Positions 8,895 to 17,338 of a DNA stretch of 64,000 nucleotides are shown in pieces. Under the pieces are notes generated by a model. It worked only from the letters and a program-made list of their open reading frames with translations, was not told where the DNA came from and did no database searches. The stretch is from Pectobacterium aroidearum. Lineage in GTDB: Bacteria > Pseudomonadota > Gammaproteobacteria > Enterobacterales > Enterobacteriaceae. Position numbers and translations under genes: made by a program. Each line of letters begins with the position of its first letter. The stretch's first letter is position 1. The stretch covers positions 2,046,001 through 2,110,000 of the forward strand of contig NZ_CP065044.1 of assembly GCF_015689195.1 (NCBI RefSeq), in the 5' to 3' direction.

Positions 8895-9481
8895 GTTAAT
8901 GAATGACTTACAATTTACCATTATTAATGGATGTGTTTTCAATGCTTGTTAAAATAGATTTTTCTGGATCAAGCAGTCAAAGCATTAAGCATTGCGTGTG
9001 ATGCTTGAGCTATGCTGAATGTAATTTATAAGGTATTGATTTTTTATTAAATTAATCTTTAAGGTGTTGGGTTGTATGGTGATGAAGTTTTTTATTTCCT
9101 TTGTTGAGTCTATTAATGGCGTTGTGTTTTTTTTTTTGATGTTTAATTATGTGGGTTTGATTTGTTGATTTTTATATGAATACGAAAAAAATCGTATCTT
9201 ATGCTAATGTTTGTTGCAAATGAATATTTCAACAACCGCATTTTATGCACATTATCGAGATTTGACATTTTTTTAATTTAATTCGGAATGGTTTCTATAT
9301 TTCATGAAATATGAAGATATAGGTTCTTAATATTTCTAATTGCAGAAAGGTGGTAAAGAAAAAATAGAAGTGTATAGGTATGATGTCAAAGGCTTCCTCG
9401 TATTGGCTTGTCGTGATTTTTTTGCACAAACACAGCCTGACGCCTAAATTTACAGGACTTTTGTTTGATGGAGACAACGCT
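8895..9481. other. Long AT-rich intergenic region upstream of yliI
   Basis: Strikingly AT-rich non-coding stretch with T-runs and A-tracts (for example around 9120-9150 and 9180-9200). I see no gene: the frames that cross it have no family resemblance and no ribosome-binding site. It divides the leftward glycosyltransferase block from rightward yliI and probably holds the yliI promoter. Its composition is the kind bound by H-NS-type silencers, but that is inference. Confidence 0.5.
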
Positions 9482-10648
9482 ATGTCCTATTGCCCCATGC
9501 CTCGCAATTTTGCTTCATACACCCGGTTACGACGATTTTCTGCTGCGCCTCATTGGCTGCTGCTTAGCGTGACGCTGCTGTTTTCCAGCCAGCTAGTAGC
9601 GGCGGAACCGAAGGTGACGGAATTGCAGGATAAGCTGGACCACCCGTGGTCATTAGCGTTTTTACCGGAGAATCAGGGGATTCTGATTACAGAACGTGCC
9701 GGGCATTTACGCTTGTGGAAAGCGGGGAGCGCGCTGTCTGCGCCGATCGCTGGCGTCCCGAAGGTTTTCGCGAAATCACAAGGTGGATTACTGGAAGTCG
9801 CGCTATCACCAGATTTTGCGCAGAATCGGCGCATCTACCTGAGCTTTGCCGAAGAGGGGAGCGATGGTAAAGCGGGAACCGCTGTCGGCTATGGCACACT
9901 CTCCGAGGATAATAAACGGTTAGAGAATTTTACGGTCTTCTTCCGGCAGGAACCGAAGCTGTCGACGGGTAACCACTTCGGCGGCAAGCTGGCTTTTGAT
10001 CGACAAGGGCACCTGTTTATCGCGCTGGGTGAAAACAACGAGCGTCCGACCGCACAGGATCTGGATAAGTTACAGGGCAAGATTGTTCGCCTGACAGCGG
10101 AGGGTAAAGTACCGTCCGATAACCCGTTTGTGAACACGCCTAACGCGCGGCCGGAAATCTGGTCCTACGGACACCGTAACCCACAAGGATTGGCGATTAA
10201 CCCGTGGTCTGGTGTGCTGTGGGAAAATGAACACGGCCCGAAAGGCGGCGATGAAATCAACATCCCTAAAGCGGGAGCAAATTACGGCTGGCCGATTGCG
10301 ACACACGGCATTAATTATTCCGGGTTGAAGATTCCAGAAGCGAAAGGAAAAGAGATCGAAGGGATGGCGAACCCTGATTTCTATTGGGAAAAATCACCGG
10401 GCATCAGCGGCATGGCCTTTTATAACAGCGATCGTTTCCCACAATGGAAAAACTCAGTGTTTATCGGTGCGCTGGCAGAGAAGAACCTGATTCGACTGAC
10501 GCTTGATGGCGACAAAGTCGCTTCACAAGAGCGTTTGCTGAGCGATCGCGGTGAACGTATTCGTGAGGTAAGACTGGGGCCTGATGGCTACCTCTATTTG
10601 CTGACCGATCATGACAATGGCAAATTACTGAAAGTCGGACTGGAGTAA
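9482..10648 (+). CDS. yliI: PQQ-dependent aldose sugar dehydrogenase family protein (YliI/Asd)
   Basis: Periplasmic beta-propeller protein of the soluble glucose dehydrogenase family, which in E. coli oxidises aldose sugars with the cofactor PQQ. The start is ATG 9482 after GGAGACAACGCT, not the upstream in-frame ATG at 9380. It gives a 388-residue protein with a signal peptide (hydrophobic LLLSVTLLFSS, cleavage near VAAEP). Recognisable family blocks are DHPWSLAFLPE, GNHFGGKLAFD, YGHRNPQGLAINP, ENEHGPKGGDEIN and ANYGWP. It is convergent with gstB, as in E. coli where yliI and gstB are neighbours. Whether the host makes PQQ cannot be told from this window. Confidence 0.9.
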   Translation: MSYCPMPRNFASYTRLRRFSAAPHWLLLSVTLLFSSQLVAAEPKVTELQDKLDHPWSLAFLPENQGILITERAGHLRLWKAGSALSAPIAGVPKVFAKSQGGLLEVALSPDFAQNRRIYLSFAEEGSDGKAGTAVGYGTLSEDNKRLENFTVFFRQEPKLSTGNHFGGKLAFDRQGHLFIALGENNERPTAQDLDKLQGKIVRLTAEGKVPSDNPFVNTPNARPEIWSYGHRNPQGLAINPWSGVLWENEHGPKGGDEINIPKAGANYGWPIATHGINYSGLKIPEAKGKEIEGMANPDFYWEKSPGISGMAFYNSDRFPQWKNSVFIGALAEKNLIRLTLDGDKVASQERLLSDRGERIREVRLGPDGYLYLLTDHDNGKLLKVGLE

Positions 10649-10653
10649 GAAAT

Positions 10654-10673
10654 CAGGCACCTTGCGGTGCCTG
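10654..10673. terminator. Hairpin between convergent yliI and gstB
   Basis: A perfect 8-bp stem, CAGGCACC / GGTGCCTG, with a TTGC loop lies between the two convergent stop codons. T-tracts are weak on both strands, so termination efficiency is uncertain. Confidence 0.55.
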
Positions 10674-10679
10674 CCTCAC

Positions 10680-11297
10680 TTAAGACAGCGGAATCATGAC
10701 GTGCTTCTGATAAGCCGGACGTTCGGTGAGTTGCTGATACCAGCGTTCCAGATGCGGATGCGACTGCTGCTTAATCGGCATATTCAGCCAGCCGTAGACA
10801 ATACAACCGAGTGGAATATCGCCAACACCAAACTGTTCGCCGGATAGCCACGGCTGATTAGCCAGAACGGTATCGACAATATCGAACAGGCGTTCGCATT
10901 CGGCGATGCCTTTCTGTACTGAGGCCATATCGCGTTTTTCCGGCGCGACGCGCACCATATTAATGAACACCGGTCCGAAGGAGACGGCGAGGGCGCTTGC
11001 CCAGTCCATCCACTTTTCAGCACTGGCGCGTTTGCCTGCATCCGCGAGATACAGCGAATCCTGCCCGTACTGCGCCGCCAGATAACGTACGATGGTGTTG
11101 GATTCCCACAGCACCAGATCGCCGTCTCGCAAACAGGGGATGAGGCCATTTGGGTTCATCGCCAGATAATCGGCTTCATGGTTAAGACCGAATTGTCCAC
11201 CCGCCGCAATATGCTGATAAGGCAGCGCCAGTTCTTCTGCACACCACAGGACCTTCTTTACGTTGGTCGAGTTATCACGACCCCAAATCGTTATCAT
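10680..11297 (-). CDS. gstB: Glutathione S-transferase GstB/YliJ
   Basis: Cytosolic glutathione S-transferase of 205 residues, matching the E. coli YliJ/GstB type. The N-terminal thioredoxin-fold domain starts MITIWGRDNSTNVKKVLW and contains the glutathione-binding segment NPNGLIPCL followed by LWESNTIVRYLA. The C-terminal helical domain follows from about residue 90 (ASAEKWMDWA, PWLSGEQFGVGDIPLG). The ATG at 11297 has a GAGGGGC ribosome-binding sequence. The gene faces yliI. E. coli GstB acts on bromoacetate and similar electrophiles; the substrate here is inferred from orthology. Confidence 0.92.
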   Translation of the reverse strand: MITIWGRDNSTNVKKVLWCAEELALPYQHIAAGGQFGLNHEADYLAMNPNGLIPCLRDGDLVLWESNTIVRYLAAQYGQDSLYLADAGKRASAEKWMDWASALAVSFGPVFINMVRVAPEKRDMASVQKGIAECERLFDIVDTVLANQPWLSGEQFGVGDIPLGCIVYGWLNMPIKQQSHPHLERWYQQLTERPAYQKHVMIPLS

Positions 11298-11390
11298 ACT
11301 TGCCCCTCTTTCTTCGTGAAGCCTGCCCAGGTCATCCGCAGCAGTTGATGAGAAATAATGATATGCCTTTTTAGTCTTTATGATTTAACT

Positions 11391-11410
11391 TGTCATTCTT
11401 AATAATGACA
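11391..11410. promoter_or_regulatory. Palindrome upstream of the metQ-like gene
   Basis: TGTCATT-CTTAAT-AATGACA is a perfect 7-bp inverted repeat about 30 bases ahead of the start codon at 11442, with partial extension AACT/AAGTT on both sides. It looks like a repressor operator. It does not match the MetJ box (repeats of AGACGTCT), so the regulator is unknown. Confidence 0.5.
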
Positions 11411-11441
11411 GCAAGTTACATTCAGACAGGAAAGTTACACA

Positions 11442-12287
11442 ATGAAATTGACGCATTCTGTTCGCGCCGCTCTGGGCATCACACTGTTTGCTGCTGGTAT
11501 GCAACTGGCGATGGCCAGCAGCGATCCACAGACGATCACATTTGGCGTGGCGCCAGGGCCGTATGGCGACATGGTGAATCTGGCGATCAAACCTGAGCTG
11601 GTGAAGAAAGGCTACAAGGTCGTCGTGCGTGAATTCAGCGATTACGTTCAGCCCAATCTGGCGTTGGCTAATGGCAGCATCGATGCCAACCTTTTCCAGC
11701 ATACGCTGTATCTGGAAAAATTCGCCGCTGATAAAGGGCTAAAAATTTCCCCGTTGATTACCGTGCCGACGGCCAGCATGGGCTTCTACTCGAAGAAAAT
11801 CAAATCGCTGGATGAACTGAAGAAAGGAGATGTCGTCACGCTCTCTAACGACGCCACCAATCTGGCGCGCGGCCTGCGCTTCTTACAATCGATGGGGCTG
11901 ATTACGATTAAGGCGGATATCGATCCGACCAAAGCTTCGGAAAAGGATATTCTTGAAAACCCGCGCGGGTTGGTCTTCAAACCGATGGAGGCGGCGCAAC
12001 TGCCTCGCACGCTGGATAGCGTGACGGCCTCGCTGGTGAACGGTAACTTCGCGCTGGCGTCCGGTCTGAAACTGTCATCGGCTATCAAGCTGGAAACGCT
12101 GGATGAGAACCTGAAGAACATTATTGCCGTACGCACCGACGATCTCGATAAGCCTTTTGTTAAAGATACCAAAGCGATTGTGGAAGGACCCGCGTATGCC
12201 GCAGTGATCAACGATCCGGCATTGATGTATAGCCAGTTCCAAAAGCCGGAGTGGATGCAGGCGAAAACGCCAGCGCCCGCACAGTAA
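11442..12287 (+). CDS. MetQ/NlpA-family ABC importer substrate-binding protein
   Basis: Periplasmic binding protein of the methionine-uptake (MUT) family, 281 residues. The family blocks TFGVAPGPYGDMV, NGSIDANLFQHTLYLE, PTASMGFYSKKIKSLDELKKGD and NDATNLARGLRFLQ are clear. Unlike canonical MetQ there is no lipobox cysteine. The N-terminus ends LAMASSDPQ with a signal-peptidase I type site, so the protein is probably soluble. It precedes an ATPase and a permease gene (order Q-N-I instead of the usual N-I-Q). It probably takes up methionine or a related amino acid; the exact ligand is not readable. A terminator-like hairpin separates it from the next gene. Confidence 0.88.
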   Translation: MKLTHSVRAALGITLFAAGMQLAMASSDPQTITFGVAPGPYGDMVNLAIKPELVKKGYKVVVREFSDYVQPNLALANGSIDANLFQHTLYLEKFAADKGLKISPLITVPTASMGFYSKKIKSLDELKKGDVVTLSNDATNLARGLRFLQSMGLITIKADIDPTKASEKDILENPRGLVFKPMEAAQLPRTLDSVTASLVNGNFALASGLKLSSAIKLETLDENLKNIIAVRTDDLDKPFVKDTKAIVEGPAYAAVINDPALMYSQFQKPEWMQAKTPAPAQ

Positions 12288-12315
12288 GCGTCAGGCTTGC
12301 ACAGCATACTATTTG

Positions 12316-12343
12316 GCCGGTCTCTGACCGGCTTTCTTCTTTT
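12316..12343 (+). terminator. Intrinsic terminator/attenuator between binding-protein and ATPase genes
   Basis: GCCGGTC-TCT-GACCGGC (12316-12332) is a perfect 7-bp GC-rich stem followed by TTTCTTCTTTT. It lies inside what looks like one operon, so partial read-through would yield more binding protein than ATPase and permease. Confidence 0.7.
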
Positions 12344-12369
12344 CCGCTCAGGCCAGGAGTTTGCGGATA

Positions 12370-13386
12370 ATGATTCAGTTAGAAGGGGTAAGCGTTGACT
12401 TCTCTCATGGGAAGCAGCCAGAAAATCGCGCGGTAGACAACGTGTCACTGCACATCCAGCGCGGAGAGGTTTACGGTATTGTCGGCACCAGCGGCGCGGG
12501 AAAAAGCACGCTGTTGCGGACCATCAATCTCTTACAGCGTCCGACGTCAGGTCGTGTGCTCGTTAACGGTGTGCTCATCAGCGAACTGTCAGGGCAGCTT
12601 CTGCGAGAGCAGCGGCAAAAAATCGGCATGATCTTTCAGCATTTCAACCTGATGCAGACGCGCACGGTGGCGGAAAACGTGGCGTTTAGCCTGAAAGCCG
12701 CCGGAAAATCCAACGCGGATATCGCAGCGCGCGTGCCGGAAATTCTGAATCTGGTGGGGCTGGCGGATAAAGCATCATCTTATCCGGCACAGCTCAGCGG
12801 CGGACAGAAACAACGCGTAGGTATTGCCCGAGCGATTGCTAACGATCCCGAAGTGTTGCTGTGCGATGAACCAACGTCGGCGCTCGATCTGGAAACCTCT
12901 GCCGCCATTTTGGCGCTGCTGAAAGAGATAAACGACAAGCTGGGTATCACCATCGTGCTGATTTCTCATGAGATGAGCGTGATTAAAGCCGTCTGCGATC
13001 GGGTCGCGGTAATGACGGGCGGTCGGGTGGTGGAAGAGGGCGATGTTTTCGACATCTTCGCGACGCCGCAGCATGCATTTACCCGCCAGTTGGTTTCCCA
13101 CACGCTCGATTTGGCACTGCCGCCGCGCTTGCTGAAGGATTTGCAGGGCACATTATTGAAGATTCTATTCGTCGGGGAATCGGCGGAGCAACCCGTGCTG
13201 TCGGATGTCGCGACGCGTTTTGGTGTGTCCGTCAACATCCTGCACGGTAAGATCGAATACATCGGCAATCGTGCGCTAGGCATTCTCGTGGCGCTATTGA
13301 CGCATCCATCCGACCCCGCAAAAGTGGCGGAAGCGGTGGAACATATTCAGGTAAGAACGGCGAACGTGGAGGTGCTGCATGGCTGA
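12370..13386 (+). CDS. MetN-type ABC importer ATPase
   Basis: ATP-binding subunit of the MUT family, 338 residues. Walker A is GTSGAGKST, the Q-loop IFQHFNLM, the signature LSGGQKQRVGIARA, Walker B VLLCDEPTSALD, and the H-loop ISHEM. The C-terminal part (from about residue 260) resembles the NIL/ACT domain that senses methionine in MetN. The start is ATG 12370, 10 bases after AGGAG. A TTG at 12361 in the same frame lies too close to that sequence. It overlaps the permease gene by 8 bases. With its neighbours it forms an inner-membrane importer powered by ATP; the ligand is most likely methionine or an analogue. Confidence 0.9.
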   Translation: MIQLEGVSVDFSHGKQPENRAVDNVSLHIQRGEVYGIVGTSGAGKSTLLRTINLLQRPTSGRVLVNGVLISELSGQLLREQRQKIGMIFQHFNLMQTRTVAENVAFSLKAAGKSNADIAARVPEILNLVGLADKASSYPAQLSGGQKQRVGIARAIANDPEVLLCDEPTSALDLETSAAILALLKEINDKLGITIVLISHEMSVIKAVCDRVAVMTGGRVVEEGDVFDIFATPQHAFTRQLVSHTLDLALPPRLLKDLQGTLLKILFVGESAEQPVLSDVATRFGVSVNILHGKIEYIGNRALGILVALLTHPSDPAKVAEAVEHIQVRTANVEVLHG

Positions 13387-14038
13387 TTTATGGATCGATC
13401 TGGTCGCGGCATTCGGCGAAACATTCCAGATGGTAGGGATTTCCACGCTGCTTGCCATCATCGGCGGTTTGCCACTGGGGTTGCTGATTTACGTCACGGA
13501 CAGGAATCTGTTCTGGCAAAACCGCGCCGTCTACCTGTTTGGCACCGTGCTGGTGAATATTATTCGCTCTATTCCCTTCGTGATTCTGCTGGTCTTGCTG
13601 CTACCGCTGACGCAGTTTCTCTTGGGGAATACAATTGGACCTGTGGCGGCGGCGGTGCCGATGTCAGTGGCGGCGATCGCGTTCTATGCGCGGCTGGTGG
13701 ATAGTGCGCTGCGTGAAATCGATCCCGGTATCGTGGAGGCGGCTGAAGCATTTGGAGCCAGCCCGATGCGTATTATCGGCACGGTGTTACTGCCAGAGGC
13801 GAAAGCAGGATTATTGCGCGGCCTGACGATTACGCTGGTGAGCCTCATCGGCTATTCAGCGATGGCGGGCATCGTCGGTGGCGGCGGCGTGGGGGATCTG
13901 GCGATCCGCTTCGGCTATTACCGCTATGAAACCGAGGTGATGGTGATCACCGTTGTTGCATTGGTCATTCTGGTGCAGGTGGTACAAACACTGGGCGACT
14001 GGTTGTCAAAGCGTGCAGATAAGCGCGAACGCCGCTAA
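13379..14038 (+). CDS. MetI-type ABC importer permease
   Basis: Membrane subunit of the MetNIQ-like importer, 219 residues with five or so hydrophobic segments. The EAA loop that docks on the ATPase is present (EAAEAFGASPMRIIGTVLLPEA). The conserved SLIGYSAMAGIVGGGGVGDLAI block near the C-terminus is typical of MetI. It begins within the last codons of the ATPase gene, which indicates translational coupling. A 9-bp dyad GGCACGAGG / CCTCGTGCC (14054-14092) follows the stop codon but has no T-tract. Confidence 0.9.
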   Translation: MADLWIDLVAAFGETFQMVGISTLLAIIGGLPLGLLIYVTDRNLFWQNRAVYLFGTVLVNIIRSIPFVILLVLLLPLTQFLLGNTIGPVAAAVPMSVAAIAFYARLVDSALREIDPGIVEAAEAFGASPMRIIGTVLLPEAKAGLLRGLTITLVSLIGYSAMAGIVGGGGVGDLAIRFGYYRYETEVMVITVVALVILVQVVQTLGDWLSKRADKRERR

Positions 14039-14324
14039 GGGTTTTCATGTATCGGCACGAGGGCGGGGCTACACTACCATGTTCCTCGTGCCATTCGTTA
14101 TTTCCTCTGATTGCTCGATCGTTTGCATTTTCAGATATTCCTTATTTCCCCTAACTCCTTTTTTTATCAGCATTTTTTTAGAAGCTTTCATTTCTTTGAC
14201 TATCTTTACAGAAGGAACGGTTTTCATCCCAGAGATGACGCGTTACCTTTATATGTTACTAAAGTTTTCAAAACATATTGAAAATTAAGAATTTTTAACG
14301 ACTGATGGACATTGCGGCGAACTC

Positions 14325-15530
14325 ATGAAAACAACCCCTTTCCTGACCAGACTCACGTCTTTCTCTGTAGGTGCGGTATTGCTTGTTGGTGTGGTGCCAT
14401 TCACCTATGCGGAACAAATGCCTGCGGTGCCGCAAATCGACGCCAAAGCCTTTATCCTGATGGATTACCACAGCGGTAAGGTGTTGGCGGAAAGCAATGC
14501 CGATGAGCGTCTTGATCCTGCCAGCCTGACAAAAATCATGGCGAGCTATGTCATTGGACAGGCGATTAAATCCGGTAAAATTAGTCCGACTGATGAAGTG
14601 ACCGTCGGAAAGGATGCCTGGGCAACTGGCAACCCAGCGCTACGTGGTTCGTCACTGATGTTTCTTAAACCGGGTGACCGCATCCCCGTTTCTGAGTTAA
14701 ATAAAGGGATTGTCATTCAGTCTGGTAACGATGCCAGCATTGCGCTGGCGGATTACGTCGCAGGCAGTCAGGATGCATTTGTCAGCCTGATGAATAATTA
14801 TGTGAAGGCGCTTAACCTGACGAATACGCATTTCCTTACCGTGCACGGGCTTGATGCCACAGGGCAGTACAGCACCGCGCGTGATATGGCTCTGCTCGGT
14901 CAGGCGTTGATTCGCGACGTACCGGAAGAGTATGCGCTGCACAAGGAAAAAGAATTCACCTTCAATAACATCCGCCAGCCTAACCGCAACCGTCTGCTGT
15001 GGAGCACTAACCTGAATGTGGACGGTGTGAAAACTGGCCACACCAACGGTGCGGGACACAATCTGGTCGCCTCGGCAACTGAAGGCAATATGCGTCTGAT
15101 TTCCGTGGTGTTGGGGGCGCAAACGGATGCCATTCGCTTCCGCGAAAGTGAAAAGCTGCTTACCTGGGGCTTCCGCTTTTTTGAAACGGTAACACCTATC
15201 AAGGCGGATGCACCGTTTACCACGCAGCGGGTCTGGTTTGGTACCGAGAAAGATGCGCGACTTGGCGTCGCACAGGACGCCGCGCTGACCATCCCGAAAG
15301 GGCAGATGAAGAACCTGAAAGCCAGCTTTACGCTCAATCAACCACAGCTTTCCGCACCGCTAACCAAGAATCAGGTTGTCGGCACCATCGATTTTCAGCT
15401 AGATGGCAAAAGCATCGGGCAGCGCGAACTGGTGGCGATGGATGATATCCCCGAGGCCGGTTTCTTTAGCCGCCTCTGGGATACGGTGATGATGAAGGTT
15501 CAGCAGTGGTTCGGTGGGTTATTCGGTTAA
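14325..15530 (+). CDS. dacC: D-alanyl-D-alanine carboxypeptidase PBP6 (DacC)
   Basis: Low-molecular-mass penicillin-binding protein, 401 residues, that trims the terminal D-alanine from peptidoglycan stem peptides in the periplasm. A signal peptide (cleavage after about residue 29, TYAEQM) leads into the peptidase S11 domain. The active-site motifs are S67-L-T-K70, SGN ([11 protein letters not shown]) and KTG ([11 protein letters not shown]). The C-terminal beta-domain (PBP5_C) and the amphipathic tail that anchors it to the membrane ([20 protein letters not shown]) are present. Its stop codon overlaps the end of convergent deoR by 4 bases. The dacC-deoR adjacency is as in E. coli. Confidence 0.95.
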   Translation: MKTTPFLTRLTSFSVGAVLLVGVVPFTYAEQMPAVPQIDAKAFILMDYHSGKVLAESNADERLDPASLTKIMASYVIGQAIKSGKISPTDEVTVGKDAWATGNPALRGSSLMFLKPGDRIPVSELNKGIVIQSGNDASIALADYVAGSQDAFVSLMNNYVKALNLTNTHFLTVHGLDATGQYSTARDMALLGQALIRDVPEEYALHKEKEFTFNNIRQPNRNRLLWSTNLNVDGVKTGHTNGAGHNLVASATEGNMRLISVVLGAQTDAIRFRESEKLLTWGFRFFETVTPIKADAPFTTQRVWFGTEKDARLGVAQDAALTIPKGQMKNLKASFTLNQPQLSAPLTKNQVVGTIDFQLDGKSIGQRELVAMDDIPEAGFFSRLWDTVMMKVQQWFGGLFG

Positions 15531-16300
15531 TCCCCTGGGTGGATTAACTGGATGCCGTTGTTGGAAAAGTAACGTAAGTAGGTTTCGCCCGGTACGCTGT
15601 CGGAAATGACCGTATCAAACAGCGTCATCGGGCCGATACAGGCGCGTTTGATCTGGCCGAATTTGCTGCTGTCCGCCACAATAATAATTCGTTGGGCGGT
15701 CGCCATTGCGCGTTGTTTCATGCCCAATTCGGCAAAGTTAAAGCAGGTAGCACCTGCGTTAAGTTCAATACCCGCCGCAGAGATAAACGCTTTATTCGGG
15801 CACACGTTGTCCAGTTCGCTGCGCTGGTTGAGCGGAGTGAAAATTGCGTTATCGGGATGATATTCCCCGCCGCACAAAATCACTCTGCATGCCTTTTTGT
15901 CCTGTAGCGCCAGGAAGGTATTGAGCGAATAACAAATCGCGGTAAAAGGCAGCTCATCAGGAATGGCATCAATGATGAAGGGGATGGTGGTGCCGCAGTC
16001 GAAAAAAACGGTATCGTTTGCCTCTACGAGAGGCGCAGCCACCGCACCGATAGCCTGCTTTTCTCTTACGTGCTTGTTCTGCTGGTCGGAGACAAAATAG
16101 TTCGTGACACCGTTATTTTTCAGGTCGCTCACGACGTAGCCGCCGAGCAGCATAACGCTGGTGGAATCGGCATTGAGATCGCGGCGCACGGTCATCTCGG
16201 ACACGCCGAGTAGCTGTGCGGCGTCCTTAAGATGGAGTTTATCGGTTTTCTTTAATGCCTGAGCCAGTCTGCCGATTCGTTCGTCGCGCCGCGTTTCCAT
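15527..16300 (-). CDS. deoR: Deoxyribose operon repressor DeoR
   Basis: DeoR-family repressor, 257 residues. An N-terminal winged helix-turn-helix ([35 protein letters not shown]) is joined to a sugar-phosphate-binding DeoR_C domain with [11 protein letters not shown] and [10 protein letters not shown] blocks. In E. coli it responds to deoxyribose-5-phosphate and controls the deo genes. I start it at ATG 16300 ([10 protein letters not shown]), matching the family N-terminus; the frame opens upstream inside deoC. It lies 31 bases downstream of deoC in the same direction, so the regulator is probably co-transcribed with its target enzyme. Confidence 0.92.
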   Translation of the reverse strand: METRRDERIGRLAQALKKTDKLHLKDAAQLLGVSEMTVRRDLNADSTSVMLLGGYVVSDLKNNGVTNYFVSDQQNKHVREKQAIGAVAAPLVEANDTVFFDCGTTIPFIIDAIPDELPFTAICYSLNTFLALQDKKACRVILCGGEYHPDNAIFTPLNQRSELDNVCPNKAFISAAGIELNAGATCFNFAELGMKQRAMATAQRIIIVADSSKFGQIKRACIGPMTLFDTVISDSVPGETYLRYFSNNGIQLIHPGD

Positions 16301-16331
16301 AAAATTCCCAGCTCGTAAGCTATTTTTGTTG

Positions 16332-17000
16332 TTAGTAGTTTCCTGCTGCGGCAGCTTCACCTGAAACGATAGCAACGCCAGAGCTGGTGCCGATACGCGT
16401 AGCGCCAGCTTCAATCATGCGTTGTGCCGTTTGGCGATCGCGAACCGCGCCGGATGCTTTGACACCCATTTCGCTGCCGACGGTGTTACGCATCAGTCGA
16501 ACGTGTTCTTCGCGTGCACCGCCGGTGCTGAAACCAGTAGACGTTTTGACGAACGCGACATCCAACTGACGACACATTTCACACACCAGGACAATCTGTT
16601 CGTCGTCAAGCAGACAGGTTTCCAATATTACCTTCAACGGTATAGCGGCGCAAACCTCACGCACGGCCTGAATATCCGCCTGAACGGCGGCAATTTTCCC
16701 GCTTTTCAACCAGCCGACATTAATCACCATGTCGATCTCCTGAGCACCGGCATCAATCGCCGCTTTGGCTTCAAAAGCCTTACTGGCAGTCAGGCCTGCT
16801 CCGAGAGGAAAACCGATAACAGAGCATACCTGCACGTCCGTGCCTTTCAGCTTTTCGGCGACTAAGGGAACGTAACCTGAATTCACACAAACGGCATAAA
16901 AACGGTGTGCTACCGCTTCATCACACAGCGTGATGATTTGCTGTTCGGTGGCATTGGCGGCCAGCAGTGTGTGGTCGATATAGCGTGCGTAGTCAGTCAT
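16332..17000 (-). CDS. deoC: Deoxyribose-phosphate aldolase DeoC
   Basis: Cleaves 2-deoxyribose-5-phosphate to glyceraldehyde-3-phosphate and acetaldehyde in deoxynucleoside catabolism. At 222 residues it is the short DeoC type, shorter than the roughly 259-residue E. coli enzyme. The Schiff-base lysine K152 (FVKTSTGF), the proton-relay lysine K181 (GVKASGAVR) and the catalytic aspartate in [10 protein letters not shown] are present. It forms a probable operon with deoR, whereas in E. coli deoC sits with deoABD at another locus. A 20-base palindrome upstream (17093-17112) is a likely operator. Confidence 0.94.
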   Translation of the reverse strand: MTDYARYIDHTLLAANATEQQIITLCDEAVAHRFYAVCVNSGYVPLVAEKLKGTDVQVCSVIGFPLGAGLTASKAFEAKAAIDAGAQEIDMVINVGWLKSGKIAAVQADIQAVREVCAAIPLKVILETCLLDDEQIVLVCEMCRQLDVAFVKTSTGFSTGGAREEHVRLMRNTVGSEMGVKASGAVRDRQTAQRMIEAGATRIGTSSGVAIVSGEAAAAGNY

Positions 17001-17092
17001 GGTAAATCCTCGGTGGTATCGATAAAAAATCAGATGGTGCGATTATGACACTCAATGATTGAAATGTCATAAAAATAACAAAAAAATTATTA

Positions 17093-17112
17093 TTTGTTAT
17101 TTTAATAACAAA
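17093..17112. promoter_or_regulatory. Palindromic operator upstream of deoC
   Basis: TTTGTTATT-TT-AATAACAAA is a perfect 9-bp inverted repeat, and a third copy of AATAACAAA lies at 17074-17082. It is about 95 bases ahead of deoC. A second dyad (ATGACA...TGTCAT, 17045-17070, with TCAAT-G-ATTGA inside) is closer to the gene. DeoR is the obvious candidate ligand for the first palindrome, although its sequence differs from the E. coli DeoR operator. Confidence 0.55.
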
Positions 17113-17177
17113 AATGAAGCGAGAGATGACTATCCGTGCACGGGGAGAGGGAAAGATAGATGGGGTTACATCGCGTA

Positions 17178-17232
17178 AAACAGAAAAGAAAACGCCCATC
17201 GTTCTTGAACCTGAAAGGCGGGAACGATGGGC
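17178..17232 (-). terminator. Terminator downstream of ybjL
   Basis: On the minus strand an 11-bp stem GCCCATCGTTC / GAACGATGGGC (17232-17222 and 17204-17194, 17-base loop) is followed by GTTTTCTTTTCTGTTTT. It is well placed to end ybjL transcripts. Confidence 0.7.
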
Positions 17233-17338
17233 TCCTCAATAAGGGGAATCAAAGAAAAGCAGTGGCACTTATTCAGACTTTAGGGAAAAGAAAAAGTTCT
17301 CGCTTTTCTGGAAAATATTGACGATTTTTTACATTTTT

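Noticed and set aside
11298-11441. MetJ box upstream of the metQ-like gene
   Set aside because: No tandem AGACGTCT-like octamers are present; the palindrome there has a different sequence.
11786-12448. 220-codon minus-strand frame over the metQ-like and metN-like genes
   Set aside because: Shadow frame with low-complexity serine/arginine-rich translation; the plus-strand genes are well supported.
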